In this document: piece after piece, positions 9,101 to 17,408 of the stretch
Layout: each line of letters starts with the position of its first letter
How positions within the stretch are numbered: the stretch's first letter is position 1
Assembly (NCBI GenBank): GCA_963703045.1
Contig: OY969782.1
Span: forward strand, 310,001-374,000
DNA length: 64,000 nucleotides
Direction of reading: 5' to 3'
Source of the DNA: Miltoncostaea sp963703045
GTDB lineage: Bacteria; Actinomycetota; Thermoleophilia; Miltoncostaeales; Miltoncostaeaceae
Position numbers and translations under genes: made by a program
The notes under the pieces: model-generated
Seen by the model: only the letters and a program-made list of their open reading frames with translations
Databases searched by the model: none
What the model was told of the DNA's origin: nothing

Positions 9101-11131
9101 TCAGCGCCGGCCGGGGCGCAGCGGCCGGAGGCTCGTGACCGCGCCGTCACCCGGAGCGGGACGGGCGACGGCGCGCCGCCGATCGCGCGCCAGCTTCGCG
9201 GCCCGCCGCGTCGCCCGCACGGGCGCGCGGCGCGCGCCCGTGCGGGCCGTCGGACCGGCCGGGCCGCGCGCGAGGCGATCGTGGCTCGCGGCGGAGCCGG
9301 CCCAGCCGTCGGCGCGCCAGAGGATCTCCGAGCCGCCGAGCACGATCACGCTCCAGGCCGTGCCGCCGATCGCCGGCCATGCGTGGAACTCGTAGGGCGG
9401 CGAGCGCCGCCCCCGGGTGACCTGCAGCACGCCGCCCGCCGGATCGGCCGCCTGGAGCCGGAACATGCCCTCCACGTCGGCGCGCGCGTCGGCGCCGAGC
9501 CGCAGTCGCAGCAGCAGCGCCCCCCACGTGCCCTCCGCCCACACCGCCTCGGGCGGGTCGTCATAGGTGCCGGGGCTCTCGGCGTAGGGCCGGTAGCCGC
9601 CGATCGGGCCGGGGCCGTGGTAGGTCAGGTTGTAGCTCTCGGGGTCCGGCGAGAGCGCGACCCCGTTGACGTCGAGGCGGAAGTCGCCGAGCAGCGCGAG
9701 CTGGCGGCGGGCCTTCTCGTGCTCGCCCACGGCGCGGAGGAAGAGGCCTCCCCACGAGACGAGGTCGAGCGCCCGCGCCGGGTCCCCGACCCCCTGGTCG
9801 AAGCGCCCCCGGGCCTCGTTCCAGTGGTTGACCAGCAGGCTCCTCCTCACGAGCCGCGCCGCCCGCGCGTAGCGGTCGTCCGCCGGGACGACATAGCCCA
9901 GGTCGCGCAGGAAGAAGTAGGCGTCGATGTTGTGCTCGGTCGAGGCCCAGGCGATCTCCTCGGGGACGTACTCGTAGCCGGCCGCGTAGCGGCCCTCGCC
10001 GCCGAGCACGCTGCCGTGGCGCGGGTCGTCGGCGCGGTACCCGTTGGCGGCCGTGACCTGGCGGCCGAGCAGGTAGCCGGCGAGGCCGGTGGCCAGGGGC
10101 CGGAACCGGGTGTCGCCGCTCGCGCGCTCGTACTCGAGGGCGGCGGTGCCCACCCAGGCGAGCGTCCCGCTGCGGACGTAGCGATCGGCGACCCGGCCGA
10201 GGAACACGTCGTGCGAGAAGGCCAGCGATCCGTCCGGCTCCTGCAACGCCCGCAGCCTCTGGAGGATCGACGCGGCCCGCGCGAGGTCGCCCTCCTGGGT
10301 GAAGGCGAGGGCGGCCAGCGCCGCGTCGTAGGTGAACGAGCGCTGCTCGAGCCGGTAGCCCCGGCGCGGGACCTCCGACTCGAGGTATCCGTAGTCGGGA
10401 TCGTCCAGGGGGATCCGGAACGACCGCGGGAGGCCCCGGAGGCCGACCGAGCCGCCCCACTCGCTCGAGTTGACGACGCGCCGGTCGGATGACCGGATCA
10501 GCCGGGCGATCTTCTCGCCGCGCCGGGCGAGAGGGGCGTGGAACGTCCCGTCGCGGCGCAGCGGGACGATGGCCTGCAGGTTGTCGATGTCGGTGCGCGA
10601 GAAGACGTGCACCTCGACTCCGGCCACGGCCGGGGCCGGGCTCTGCGCGACCGCCACGACGACTCCGGTCGCCACCTCGACCAGGCCGACCACCTTGGTC
10701 CCGGCGGGGGCCGCGTCGGTCCCGGTCGTCCAGGTCCCCCCGGGCCGCAGCGGATACCGCCCGACGATCGTCACGGCGTCCCCGTCGCGCACGGACACCT
10801 CGGCCACGTGCGCCGCGGGGTCGACCGCCGCCCACGTCCCGGCGAGGGGGACGCGCTCGCCGGCCTCGTAGACGCGGTCGAACGCCACGCGCGTCTCCGG
10901 GGGTCCGGCGCCGGGATCGAGCAGCGCGACGTCGTCGACGGTGCCCGACACGGGCCCGACGTACTCGACCGGGTGGTCGGCGGAGAGCCTCACGCGGAAG
11001 CCCTCGCTCTCGTCTCCCTGCGACCGCAGCCACGCCAGCGCGCGGGCCCGGCTCTCGTCGGCACCCGGGATCCGGGCGATCGCCGCCGACACGTCGTCAC
11101 CCGTGACGCCCCGGCCGTCGCCCGGCGGCAC
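9101..11131 (-). CDS. putative secreted glycosidase-like protein (alpha/alpha-barrel)
   Basis: This 676-residue protein has an N-terminal beta-rich region and then a long helical region with repeated aromatic/Gly motifs (SFTYDAALAALAFTQEGD, SLAFSHDVFLGR, EHNIDAYFFLRDLGY, WAEGTWGALLLRLRLG). This pattern suggests an (alpha/alpha)6 or toroid fold as in glycoside hydrolases and polysaccharide lyases. The basic tail follows an SPPYEFHAWPAIGGTAWS region. It is the last gene of the glycosyltransferase/GlxA operon, so trimming or hydrolysis of the same polymer is likely (inference). The GTG at 11131 is the first in-frame start. A membrane or signal-like segment (WTAAAIVAVLLVSPL) lies just upstream in the same frame, but a coupled GTG at 11205 is out of frame by an indel in a CG-repeat. 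Confidence 0.65.
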   Translation of the reverse strand: MPPGDGRGVTGDDVSAAIARIPGADESRARALAWLRSQGDESEGFRVRLSADHPVEYVGPVSGTVDDVALLDPGAGPPETRVAFDRVYEAGERVPLAGTWAAVDPAAHVAEVSVRDGDAVTIVGRYPLRPGGTWTTGTDAAPAGTKVVGLVEVATGVVVAVAQSPAPAVAGVEVHVFSRTDIDNLQAIVPLRRDGTFHAPLARRGEKIARLIRSSDRRVVNSSEWGGSVGLRGLPRSFRIPLDDPDYGYLESEVPRRGYRLEQRSFTYDAALAALAFTQEGDLARAASILQRLRALQEPDGSLAFSHDVFLGRVADRYVRSGTLAWVGTAALEYERASGDTRFRPLATGLAGYLLGRQVTAANGYRADDPRHGSVLGGEGRYAAGYEYVPEEIAWASTEHNIDAYFFLRDLGYVVPADDRYARAARLVRRSLLVNHWNEARGRFDQGVGDPARALDLVSWGGLFLRAVGEHEKARRQLALLGDFRLDVNGVALSPDPESYNLTYHGPGPIGGYRPYAESPGTYDDPPEAVWAEGTWGALLLRLRLGADARADVEGMFRLQAADPAGGVLQVTRGRRSPPYEFHAWPAIGGTAWSVIVLGGSEILWRADGWAGSAASHDRLARGPAGPTARTGARRAPVRATRRAAKLARDRRRAVARPAPGDGAVTSLRPLRPGRR

Positions 11132-11201
11132 CGTGAGGGGGGAGACCAGCAGGACGGCGACGATGGCCGCCGCCGTCCAGGCGAGGCGGCGCGCGCGCGT
11201 C

Positions 11202-13748
11202 TCACTCCCTCCTGAGCGTGATGTCGTCGACGTGGAAGGCGTTGCCGGTCCCCGCCGACTGCTGCATGACGTAGACGTCGATCGTGTTGCCGGTGGTGCG
11301 GACGGTCGCCGTCACGGATACCGGCTGGAAGGAGCCCGTCAGCGTCACCGTCGCCGTCGTCTGGGCGAGCACCGCGTTGTTCGGGCGTCGTTCGCGGATC
11401 GTGATGCGCGCGGGCTTGCCGACCGAGGACGGGCCGGCCGCCCTGACGACGGCCCGCGCCGTGTACCGGTCGCCCGCCGTGGCCGGCTTCACCGTGTCCG
11501 GCGAGTCGTCGATGCTGTAATCGGCCCCGGTCGTGCGCGTGACCTTCGCGACCGCCGCGCCGTCCGGAGCCCCCGCGATCACCTCGCGGACGATCGTCGA
11601 GCGGTAGTTGAACCAGCCCGCCGTGTTCACCTCGAACGATGGGTTGCTCGTCAGGTTCGGGCCCGCCCCCGCCGTCACCGTGACCGTCCGGGACGCCGTG
11701 GCGGCCGCCCCGTCGTCGTCGACCACCCTCAGACGCACCACGAAGCTGCCGGCCGCCGGGAAGCTGCGGGAGGCGCTCGTGCCGGCGCCGTCGTCGAAGT
11801 CGCCGTCGTCGTCGAGGTCCCAGGCGCGCGAGGCGACGACCCCGTCGCCGTCCTGGGAGGTGTCGGTGAAGGTGACGCCCTCGTTCGCGACGGGGCTCGC
11901 GGGCGCCTGGGAGAACGACGCGGACGGTGGCTGGTTGCCGCCCGGCAACGGGGGCGCGTCGGGGGCGTTCGGGTCGAGGCGCACCATCGCGGCGACCGAC
12001 GGGACCCCGGACCCGTCGAGCAGGAAGAGCATGTAGTAGCCGGGCGGCGCGAGCGTGGCGTCGGCCGGCGAGGTCAGCGTCAGGCCGTCGGGCTCGGCGG
12101 TCATCGCCAGGCGGATGCTGCGCTGGTCCATGTCGTTCGCGTGCGTCGTCGACCCGGCCCGCACGAGGACGGCACGCGCGATCGCGCCCGGCGAGCCGGT
12201 CGCGACGCGGAAGGCGCTGCCGTAGCGCACCGACGAGGGGGCGAAGTCGATCGTGGGCCGCGCTCCCCGGAAGAGGTACGGCGGCTCGTAGATCTCCCCG
12301 CTGTCCGAGTACCGCGCGCCCGGGCGGTCGTCACCGGCGGCGAGCACCGTCGCATCGGGCAGCAGGACCGCAGTCGAGTGGTACGTCCTCTCCTCGATCG
12401 CGGTGGCGACGGTGCGCCATCCCGGCGCGCCCGCGTCGAGGATCTCCGAGGAGTAGATCGGCCCCGCCCAGAGGCCGAGGTCCCCGTCGCGCCGCGAGCC
12501 GCCGCCGACGGTCAGCAGGGACTCGTCGGCGAGGATCACGGTGTTGTGGTGCGCGCGGCCGAACTCCATCGCCGGGCCCGCGCTCCAGCCCGCGGCCGGG
12601 TTGCGGAGGTCCATCGTGATGCTCGTCGCGGTCGCGTTCTCGGTCTCGGGCAGGTCGGTGCCGCCGGTCATCATCAGCGTCGTCGGCCCGCCCGGGCCGC
12701 TCGGCATCAGCTGCGCGCTGCCCCAGACGCGGTTGACCGGGGGCAGGGGGAGGGCCTGCCAGGTCCAGCTCCCCGTGTCGAGCAGCGCGGCGGTCTGATC
12801 GGGGCCGACCTGAAGCACCTTCCCGCCCGGCACCACGAACATGTGCGGGTAGAGCTCGCTGTAGCGCCGGGCCGTCGGCTTGAGCTCGATGGTGCCGACC
12901 CCCGTCGGGGCGGCCGAGGGGGTGAAGACCTCGACGTCCTGGTTGATGCGGAACGTGCCCCGCTCGTCGTAGCCGTTGTAGATGATGGCCCGCCCGTCGG
13001 GCAGGGTCGTGACCGTCGGGTACCAGCGGCCGTGCGCCATGTCCGGCTGCCTGGTCCAGGTCTCGGTGAAGGGGTCGAAGGTCAGCACGGTGCGCAGGCC
13101 CTTGAAGTCGAGCCCGTTGGCCGGGTACTCGAGATTGCCCCCGGCCACCAGGACGCGGCCGTCCCCGAGGACCGCCTGGCCCGCGCACCAGATGTTGTAC
13201 GGCCGCCCCGTCGCGGGGTTGACGGGCGGGTCCACGCGCCGGCCGGTGCGGCTCGCGGGGTCCCACACCCAGGCCGTCGCCTCGTTCTGCGTGAGGTCCG
13301 CCGTGGGGTAGGCGAAGATCAGCACCTTCCCGGTGGCGAGCACGACCGAGTTGATGCCGATGACCGGCAGCGCGAAGGGCTCGCCCCAGCGCCCGTCGTC
13401 GGCGACCGCGAGCGCGGCGACCCCGGCCTCGCCGCTGCCCGCGGCGCGGGTCTCGCCCGTGCCCGGCGGCGGTAGGTTGCGCAGTCGCCGCGGGCAGCGA
13501 CCGCGTTCGTTGCGCGCCACGTCCGGGTTCGCGCAACGGGCCAGCCGGGCGGCGTCGCGGCGGATGAAGGCGGCACGGTCGTGCAGGTGGCCCGCCAGCG
13601 CGGGCGGCTCGTAGCCGCGCAGGTACTCTCGGGCGGGGGCCCCCGGGCCGCTGAACGCGGGCGCGACGGCCAGCGTCGCCGCCCCCGCCGCGGCCAGCAC
13701 CATGCCGACCACGCGCGGGCGGACCGGTCGTCTGCTCTCGGTGTTCAT
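11202..13748 (-). CDS. glxA: galactose-oxidase-like copper radical oxidase (GlxA type), secreted
   Basis: This 848-residue exported oxidase has a signal peptide (residues 1 to about 33). Its kelch-like propeller keeps all copper and cofactor residues of galactose/glyoxal oxidases: Cys188 in NIWCAGQA and Tyr243 in GRWYPT (the thioether Cys-Tyr pair), Tyr456-His457 in ERTYHSTAVLLPD, and His536 in TTHANDMDQRS. A DUF1929 domain, a PKD domain (PPSASFSQAP, DGDGVVASRAWDLDDDGD) and a C-terminal jelly-roll carbohydrate-binding-like module follow. Family members oxidise primary alcohols or aldehydes to give H2O2. In Streptomyces GlxA acts with CslA on a cell-surface glycan. The glycosyltransferase just upstream makes that analogy strong. 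The TGA end overlaps a GTG of the next gene. Confidence 0.92.
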   Translation of the reverse strand: MNTESRRPVRPRVVGMVLAAAGAATLAVAPAFSGPGAPAREYLRGYEPPALAGHLHDRAAFIRRDAARLARCANPDVARNERGRCPRRLRNLPPPGTGETRAAGSGEAGVAALAVADDGRWGEPFALPVIGINSVVLATGKVLIFAYPTADLTQNEATAWVWDPASRTGRRVDPPVNPATGRPYNIWCAGQAVLGDGRVLVAGGNLEYPANGLDFKGLRTVLTFDPFTETWTRQPDMAHGRWYPTVTTLPDGRAIIYNGYDERGTFRINQDVEVFTPSAAPTGVGTIELKPTARRYSELYPHMFVVPGGKVLQVGPDQTAALLDTGSWTWQALPLPPVNRVWGSAQLMPSGPGGPTTLMMTGGTDLPETENATATSITMDLRNPAAGWSAGPAMEFGRAHHNTVILADESLLTVGGGSRRDGDLGLWAGPIYSSEILDAGAPGWRTVATAIEERTYHSTAVLLPDATVLAAGDDRPGARYSDSGEIYEPPYLFRGARPTIDFAPSSVRYGSAFRVATGSPGAIARAVLVRAGSTTHANDMDQRSIRLAMTAEPDGLTLTSPADATLAPPGYYMLFLLDGSGVPSVAAMVRLDPNAPDAPPLPGGNQPPSASFSQAPASPVANEGVTFTDTSQDGDGVVASRAWDLDDDGDFDDGAGTSASRSFPAAGSFVVRLRVVDDDGAAATASRTVTVTAGAGPNLTSNPSFEVNTAGWFNYRSTIVREVIAGAPDGAAVAKVTRTTGADYSIDDSPDTVKPATAGDRYTARAVVRAAGPSSVGKPARITIRERRPNNAVLAQTTATVTLTGSFQPVSVTATVRTTGNTIDVYVMQQSAGTGNAFHVDDITLRRE

Positions 13749-13787
13749 CGTGACATCCCCCGGGAGGAGTCGCGCGACTCGAGGCCG

Positions 13788-14924
13788 CTAGCCATGGGCG
13801 CTCCCGACGGCCGGCGGCGGCTCGAGCGCGGGCGGGCGCATGCGCCCCAGGGTCCGGAACCGGTAGCGGCCCCAGTGCCCCGTGGAGCGGACGAGCGCGA
13901 GGTACCTGATCACCCCGAACAGCGGCATCACGACCACCTGCGCGAGGCTGTAGTAGGGGTAGAGGATCATCCAGCGCGAGCGGCTCGGCCACGCGCAGAC
14001 GATCACCAGCCCCGTGTAGAGCAGGATCAGAGCCGGGATCACCTCCGGCCACCGGGCGCCCGAGCCGAGCTTCTGGGTGAGCAGCAGCCAGACGAGGGCG
14101 GTGTTGTAGGCCCAGAACACCGGGAAGCGCAGGTTCTTGTCGCAGTTGACGAACGCGGAGCGGAACGATCCGCACCACCAGCCCCTGCGCTGCTGGAAGA
14201 GCTCGCGGAAGGTGCGCGGAGTCTCGGTGTAGACCGTGAAGTTGACGTGCAGGACCGACTGCCCGTAGCACTTCGCGATCTTCCCGACCTCGATGTCCTC
14301 CCCGTAGAAGTAGTTGGAGTGCATCGCCATGATCTGGCGCAGCGCCCGGGTGCGGGCCAGGGTGATCGCGCCGCTCGTCATCCAGGGGCGCAGGTGCCGG
14401 CCCTGCATGGCCAGCCCGTACTCGATGCGCTGCATCTTCTCGGCGATGGTCTCGTCGGTCGCCGGGACGACCTTCGCGCTGCAGAGGTCGGCCCCCGCGG
14501 CGTCCATGGCGGCGATGGCGCAACCGATGTCCCCGGTGGCCCATGTGTCGGCGTCGAGGCGCACCACGTACGTCGTCGTCACGACGTCGAGGGCGGAGGC
14601 GAGCATGTCCATGGGCGAATGCGTCCCGACGACCGCGACCCGGTGCACCCGCCATCCGGCGGCGGCCTTGCGCAGCGCGAACCGGCGCAACTCCGGCGTC
14701 GTCGCGGCGACGACGAGCATCACGTTCGGCTTGTGCCGCTCCAGGTACGCGGAGTTCTTCAGGTACCGGGGATGGCCGTACAGCGGCACGAGGATCGTGA
14801 AGTCGTCGCTCGGCCCCTCGGCCGGGCTCAGCGCGCGCCGGAAGCGCGAGAAGAGGTTCTCGGCGTCGAGCAGGGCCAGCAGCGGTATCACGATCGCCAC
14901 GGCGGCCGCCACGGAGTGCACCAC
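13788..14924 (-). CDS. membrane glycosyltransferase family 2 (cellulose/hyaluronan-synthase-like)
   Basis: The 378-residue protein starts with one membrane helix (HSVAAAVAIVIPLLALL, about 3-19) and carries a GT-A domain. DAD sits at 124-126 in VVRLDADTW, the acceptor-site motif GED at 208-210, and QQRRGW at 244-249, the QxxRW signature of processive synthases. Three to four C-terminal membrane helices follow. It should polymerise or transfer UDP-sugars across the membrane. Length is shorter than CslA (no long C-terminal channel set), so a less processive enzyme is possible. The GTG start directly abuts the stop of the 63-residue membrane protein upstream. The operon continues into the GlxA-like oxidase. 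Confidence 0.9.
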   Translation of the reverse strand: MVHSVAAAVAIVIPLLALLDAENLFSRFRRALSPAEGPSDDFTILVPLYGHPRYLKNSAYLERHKPNVMLVVAATTPELRRFALRKAAAGWRVHRVAVVGTHSPMDMLASALDVVTTTYVVRLDADTWATGDIGCAIAAMDAAGADLCSAKVVPATDETIAEKMQRIEYGLAMQGRHLRPWMTSGAITLARTRALRQIMAMHSNYFYGEDIEVGKIAKCYGQSVLHVNFTVYTETPRTFRELFQQRRGWWCGSFRSAFVNCDKNLRFPVFWAYNTALVWLLLTQKLGSGARWPEVIPALILLYTGLVIVCAWPSRSRWMILYPYYSLAQVVVMPLFGVIRYLALVRSTGHWGRYRFRTLGRMRPPALEPPPAVGSAHG

Positions 14925-15116
14925 TCACCCGCGCCCGGGTGTCACCGCGCGCCGCCGGAGGGTCTCGGTCACGACCAGCAGCGCGATCAGCACCGCCAGC
15001 AGGCCCACCTCCGCCCACACCACCGTGACGCCGAGGCCGAGCACCTCGATCTCGCTGTGCGCCACGCTCGCGCCGACGAACAGCGATCCCACAGCCGTAC
15101 CGCTCATGGCGACCAT
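14925..15116 (-). CDS. small membrane protein leading the polysaccharide operon (63 aa)
   Basis: The reading frame encodes 63 residues with two hydrophobic stretches: GTAVGSLFVGASVAHS region and VVWAEVGLLAVLIALLVV (about 32-49), followed by a basic tail TLRRRAVTPGRG. It looks like a one- or two-helix inner-membrane protein. Its TGA is followed immediately by the GTG of the glycosyltransferase, which argues for translational coupling. An ATG at 15116 or a second one three codons on may be used. No family is recognised. It may be a subunit or stabiliser of the synthase (inference). It directly follows the structured leader at 15199-15399. Confidence 0.65.
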   Translation of the reverse strand: MVAMSGTAVGSLFVGASVAHSEIEVLGLGVTVVWAEVGLLAVLIALLVVTETLRRRAVTPGRG

Positions 15117-15198
15117 GCGCGCCCCGTTTCGTCCGGGCCGACTACGGGTGAAGCACGCCCCTGACTCTCCGCCGCCTATGCTTGAGACGACAACTAGA

Positions 15199-15399
15199 CG
15201 AATAGGGCGTCCGTAAACCCCCTATTCGGGGGGGCACGCCCGTTCCAAGCCCTGGTAGGTGGCTCGCCGCATGCAAGATCACCCGTCCGGGGTGCCCCCG
15301 ATCGCCGCAGCGGGCGATTCTGAGCAAGAGGTCCCCTGCAGCTGGGTAGCTCGCGGTTGCCGTTTGCCTCGGATCCGCCACCCGTCGCGATCGGGTGGC
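15199..15399 (-). promoter_or_regulatory. structured 5' leader (candidate riboswitch or attenuator) of polysaccharide operon
   Basis: Between 15117 and 15406 there is no gene but much RNA-like structure on the minus strand. An 8-bp hairpin (GCCACCCG/CGGGTGGC) spans 15377-15399. Inner hairpins include ATCGCC/GGCGAT around 15301-15317. Near the 3' end, CGAATAGGG pairs with CCCTATTCG (15199-15207 with 15220-15228). The same GGGGG/CCCCC bases also form a second hairpin (15218-15232) followed by TTT. The two hairpins exclude each other, as in expression platforms. The upstream part contains GGGGACC and GGGTGATC, a faint resemblance to the ydaO (c-di-AMP) consensus that I cannot confirm. Confidence 0.5.
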
Positions 15400-15419
15400 T
15401 CGCGGGTCAGCCCGCGAGC
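15398..15419 (-). terminator. 9-bp GC hairpin over the stop of the deazaflavin reductase gene
   Basis: GCTCGCGGG (15398-15406) and CCCGCGAGC (15411-15419) are perfectly complementary around a TCAG loop that includes the stop codon of the gene ending at 15407. No U tract follows, so it is a candidate Rho-assisted or hairpin-only terminator rather than a classic intrinsic one. Confidence 0.45.
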
Positions 15420-15844
15420 GGCTCCAGGCGCACCAGCGGGATCGTGCGGTCGGTCTTCGCCTGGTACTTCTCGTAGTCGGGCCAGATCTGCGCCATCTGC
15501 GCCCAGACATCGTCGCGGTGCGCGTCGTCGACGGTGCGGGCGCGGGCCTCGAAGACGTCGGGGCCGACCTGGACCGTGACCCGCGGCTCGTCGCTCAGGT
15601 TGAGGTACCAGGCGGGGTGCTCGGGCGTGCCGCCCTTCGAGGCGACGACCACGTAGGCGTCGTCGGAGCGTCCGTAGATCAGGGGGGTGCGCCGGAGCCG
15701 GCCGCTGCGCCGGCCGCGGGTGGTCAGCAGCAGGGTCGGGACGCCGCGCCAGAGGTGCCCCTCGTCACCGCCGGTCTCGACGTACCGTCGCAGGTGGTCG
15801 GCCACCCAGCCGCCCTCGGGGTCGATCGGGGTCTCGTCGCTCAT
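15407..15844 (-). CDS. nitroreductase/deazaflavin (F420)-dependent oxidoreductase family (DUF385)
   Basis: The 145-residue protein has the family layout: helical start (WVADHLRRYVETGG), a strand pair LLLTTRGRRSGRLRRTPLIY (about 48-67) that in relatives binds the deazaflavin F420, VVVASKGGTPEHPAWYLNL (about 76-94), and a C-terminal RTIPLVRLEP. This is the Ddn/FDOR-A signature. Members use reduced F420 to reduce quinones or nitro compounds, usually at the membrane. Actinobacteria commonly make F420, though no F420 genes are in this window. The ATG at 15844 has a GGAGAGG site upstream. The next gene upstream is malic enzyme, 41 bases away on the same strand. Confidence 0.88.
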   Translation of the reverse strand: MSDETPIDPEGGWVADHLRRYVETGGDEGHLWRGVPTLLLTTRGRRSGRLRRTPLIYGRSDDAYVVVASKGGTPEHPAWYLNLSDEPRVTVQVGPDVFEARARTVDDAHRDDVWAQMAQIWPDYEKYQAKTDRTIPLVRLEPLAG

Positions 15845-15885
15845 CCTGGGCCTCTCCGTCCGGGCCGGCATCGCGGCCGTCCGGA

Positions 15886-17328
15886 CTACATGTCGTGTGG
15901 GTCCTCGCCCATGGTGGGCACCCGGCGGGCGAGCCCCTCGGCCTGGGCGACCTCGATCACCTTCGCCGCCACCGTCGGGGCGACGTTGCGGTTGAACACG
16001 CTCGGGATGATGTAGTCCTCGTTGAGCTCGTCGTCCGAGATGCAGTCGGCGATGGCCTGGGCGGCGGCCACCTTCATGCCCTCCGAGATCTGGGTGGCGC
16101 GGCAGGCGAGCGCGCCCTTGAAGATGCCCGGGAAGGCCAGGACGTTGTTGATCTGGTTCGGGTAGTCCGACCGCCCCGTCGCCATCACGCGGACGTACGG
16201 CGCGGCGATCTCGGGCATGATCTCGGGCGTCGGGTTGGCCATGGCGAACACGATCGGGTCCTTCGCCATCGTCTGGAGCTGCTCGACCGAGAAGGTGCCG
16301 GGCCCGGACAGGCCGAGGAACAGGTTGGCGCCGGCCACGGCCTCGGTGAGGCCGCCCCGCACCCCCTCCGGGTTGGTGTTCTCGGCGTACCAGTCCTTCA
16401 TGAAGTTCATGTTCTCGGTGCGGCCCTTGTAGATCGCGCCCTTCGAGTCGCACCCGATGATGTTCGTGACGCCGGCGTTCATGAGGATCTTCGAGCAGGC
16501 GACACCCGACGCGCCGACCCCCGACACCACCACCTTCAGGTTGCCGATGCTCTCGCCGGTGATCTTCAGCGAGTTGAGCAGCGCCGCGAGCACCACGATC
16601 GCGGTGCCGTGCTGGTCGTCGTGGAAGACCGGGATGTCGAGGGTCTCCTTGAGGCGGTCCTCCACCTCGAAGCAGACCGGGGCGGCGATGTCCTCGAGGT
16701 TGATGCCCCCCCACGCCGGCGCGATGGCCGTGATCGTCCTGATGAGGACCTCGGGGTCCTTCGAGTCGATGCAGATGGGGTAGGAGTTGACGTCGCCGAA
16801 CTCCTTGAAGAGCATCGACTTGCCCTCCATCACCGGCATGCCGGCCGCCGCGCCGATGTCGCCGAGGCCGAGCACCGCCGTGCCGTTGGTGATGACCGCG
16901 ACCATGTTGCGCTTGAGCGTGAAGTCGAAGACCTTCGAGCGGTCCTCGGCGATCGCGGTGCACACCCGCGCGACGCCCGGCATGTAGGCCGCCGAGAGGT
17001 CGTCGCGCGTCTCGAGCGGCACCCGCGTGGTCATCTCGATCTTGCCGCCCTGGTGCATGCGGAAGGTGCGGTCGTGGGACGACAGCACCGCGACGCCCTC
17101 GACCGCGCCCGCGGCGGCCACGATGGCGTCGGCGTGCTCCTGGTCGGACGCGTTCACCACGATGGCGCGGGTCACCGCCCCGTCGCCCGAGCCGACGATG
17201 TCGATCGCCCCGATGTCGCCGCCCACCGCGCCGATCGCCGTCGTCAGCGCCACCAGGGGGGTGGTCTGGGACGAGGCCATCTCGACGCGGATGGTGACGC
17301 TGTACTGGGCGCTCGGCGTGACGGCCAC
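15886..17328 (-). CDS. NAD(P)-dependent malic enzyme with N-terminal ACT domain
   Basis: This 480-residue enzyme decarboxylates malate to pyruvate and CO2. Residues about 6-85 form an ACT-type regulatory domain (YSVTIRVEM, VGGDIGAIDIVGSGD). The catalytic part has the Tyr in SAAYMPGVA, Lys in FTLKRNMVAVITNGTAVLG, the metal-binding block VFHDDQHGTAIV (about 247-258), and the Rossmann motif VVSGVGASGVACSKIL (about 283-298). FALANPTPEI-like (FAMANPTPEI) completes the NAD-binding side. It belongs to the short bacterial class without a phosphotransacetylase fusion. The GTG at 17328 has AGGAG 6-8 bases upstream, and a TATGCT box at 17376-17381 (minus strand) could be its promoter, divergent from polA. 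Confidence 0.93.
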   Translation of the reverse strand: MAVTPSAQYSVTIRVEMASSQTTPLVALTTAIGAVGGDIGAIDIVGSGDGAVTRAIVVNASDQEHADAIVAAAGAVEGVAVLSSHDRTFRMHQGGKIEMTTRVPLETRDDLSAAYMPGVARVCTAIAEDRSKVFDFTLKRNMVAVITNGTAVLGLGDIGAAAGMPVMEGKSMLFKEFGDVNSYPICIDSKDPEVLIRTITAIAPAWGGINLEDIAAPVCFEVEDRLKETLDIPVFHDDQHGTAIVVLAALLNSLKITGESIGNLKVVVSGVGASGVACSKILMNAGVTNIIGCDSKGAIYKGRTENMNFMKDWYAENTNPEGVRGGLTEAVAGANLFLGLSGPGTFSVEQLQTMAKDPIVFAMANPTPEIMPEIAAPYVRVMATGRSDYPNQINNVLAFPGIFKGALACRATQISEGMKVAAAQAIADCISDDELNEDYIIPSVFNRNVAPTVAAKVIEVAQAEGLARRVPTMGEDPHDM

Positions 17329-17395
17329 GGGGGCTCCTCTGATGCGTGGTCGGGACCGGGTTCGTGCGGTTGGCCAGCATAACGGGCGGCCCGGG

Positions 17396-17401
17396 TATCC
17401 T
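17396..17401 (+). promoter_or_regulatory. TANNNT -10 box of polA (leaderless)
   Basis: TATCCT ends 7 bases before the polA ATG at 17409, which fits a transcript starting at the start codon. Confidence 0.6.
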
Positions 17402-17408
17402 GGCCGGG

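Noticed and set aside
15235..15376. c-di-GMP (GEMM-I) riboswitch in the polysaccharide leader
   Set aside because: GGCAAAC is present but the GNAA-capped stem and GACGCAAAGC core are missing, so I do not call it.
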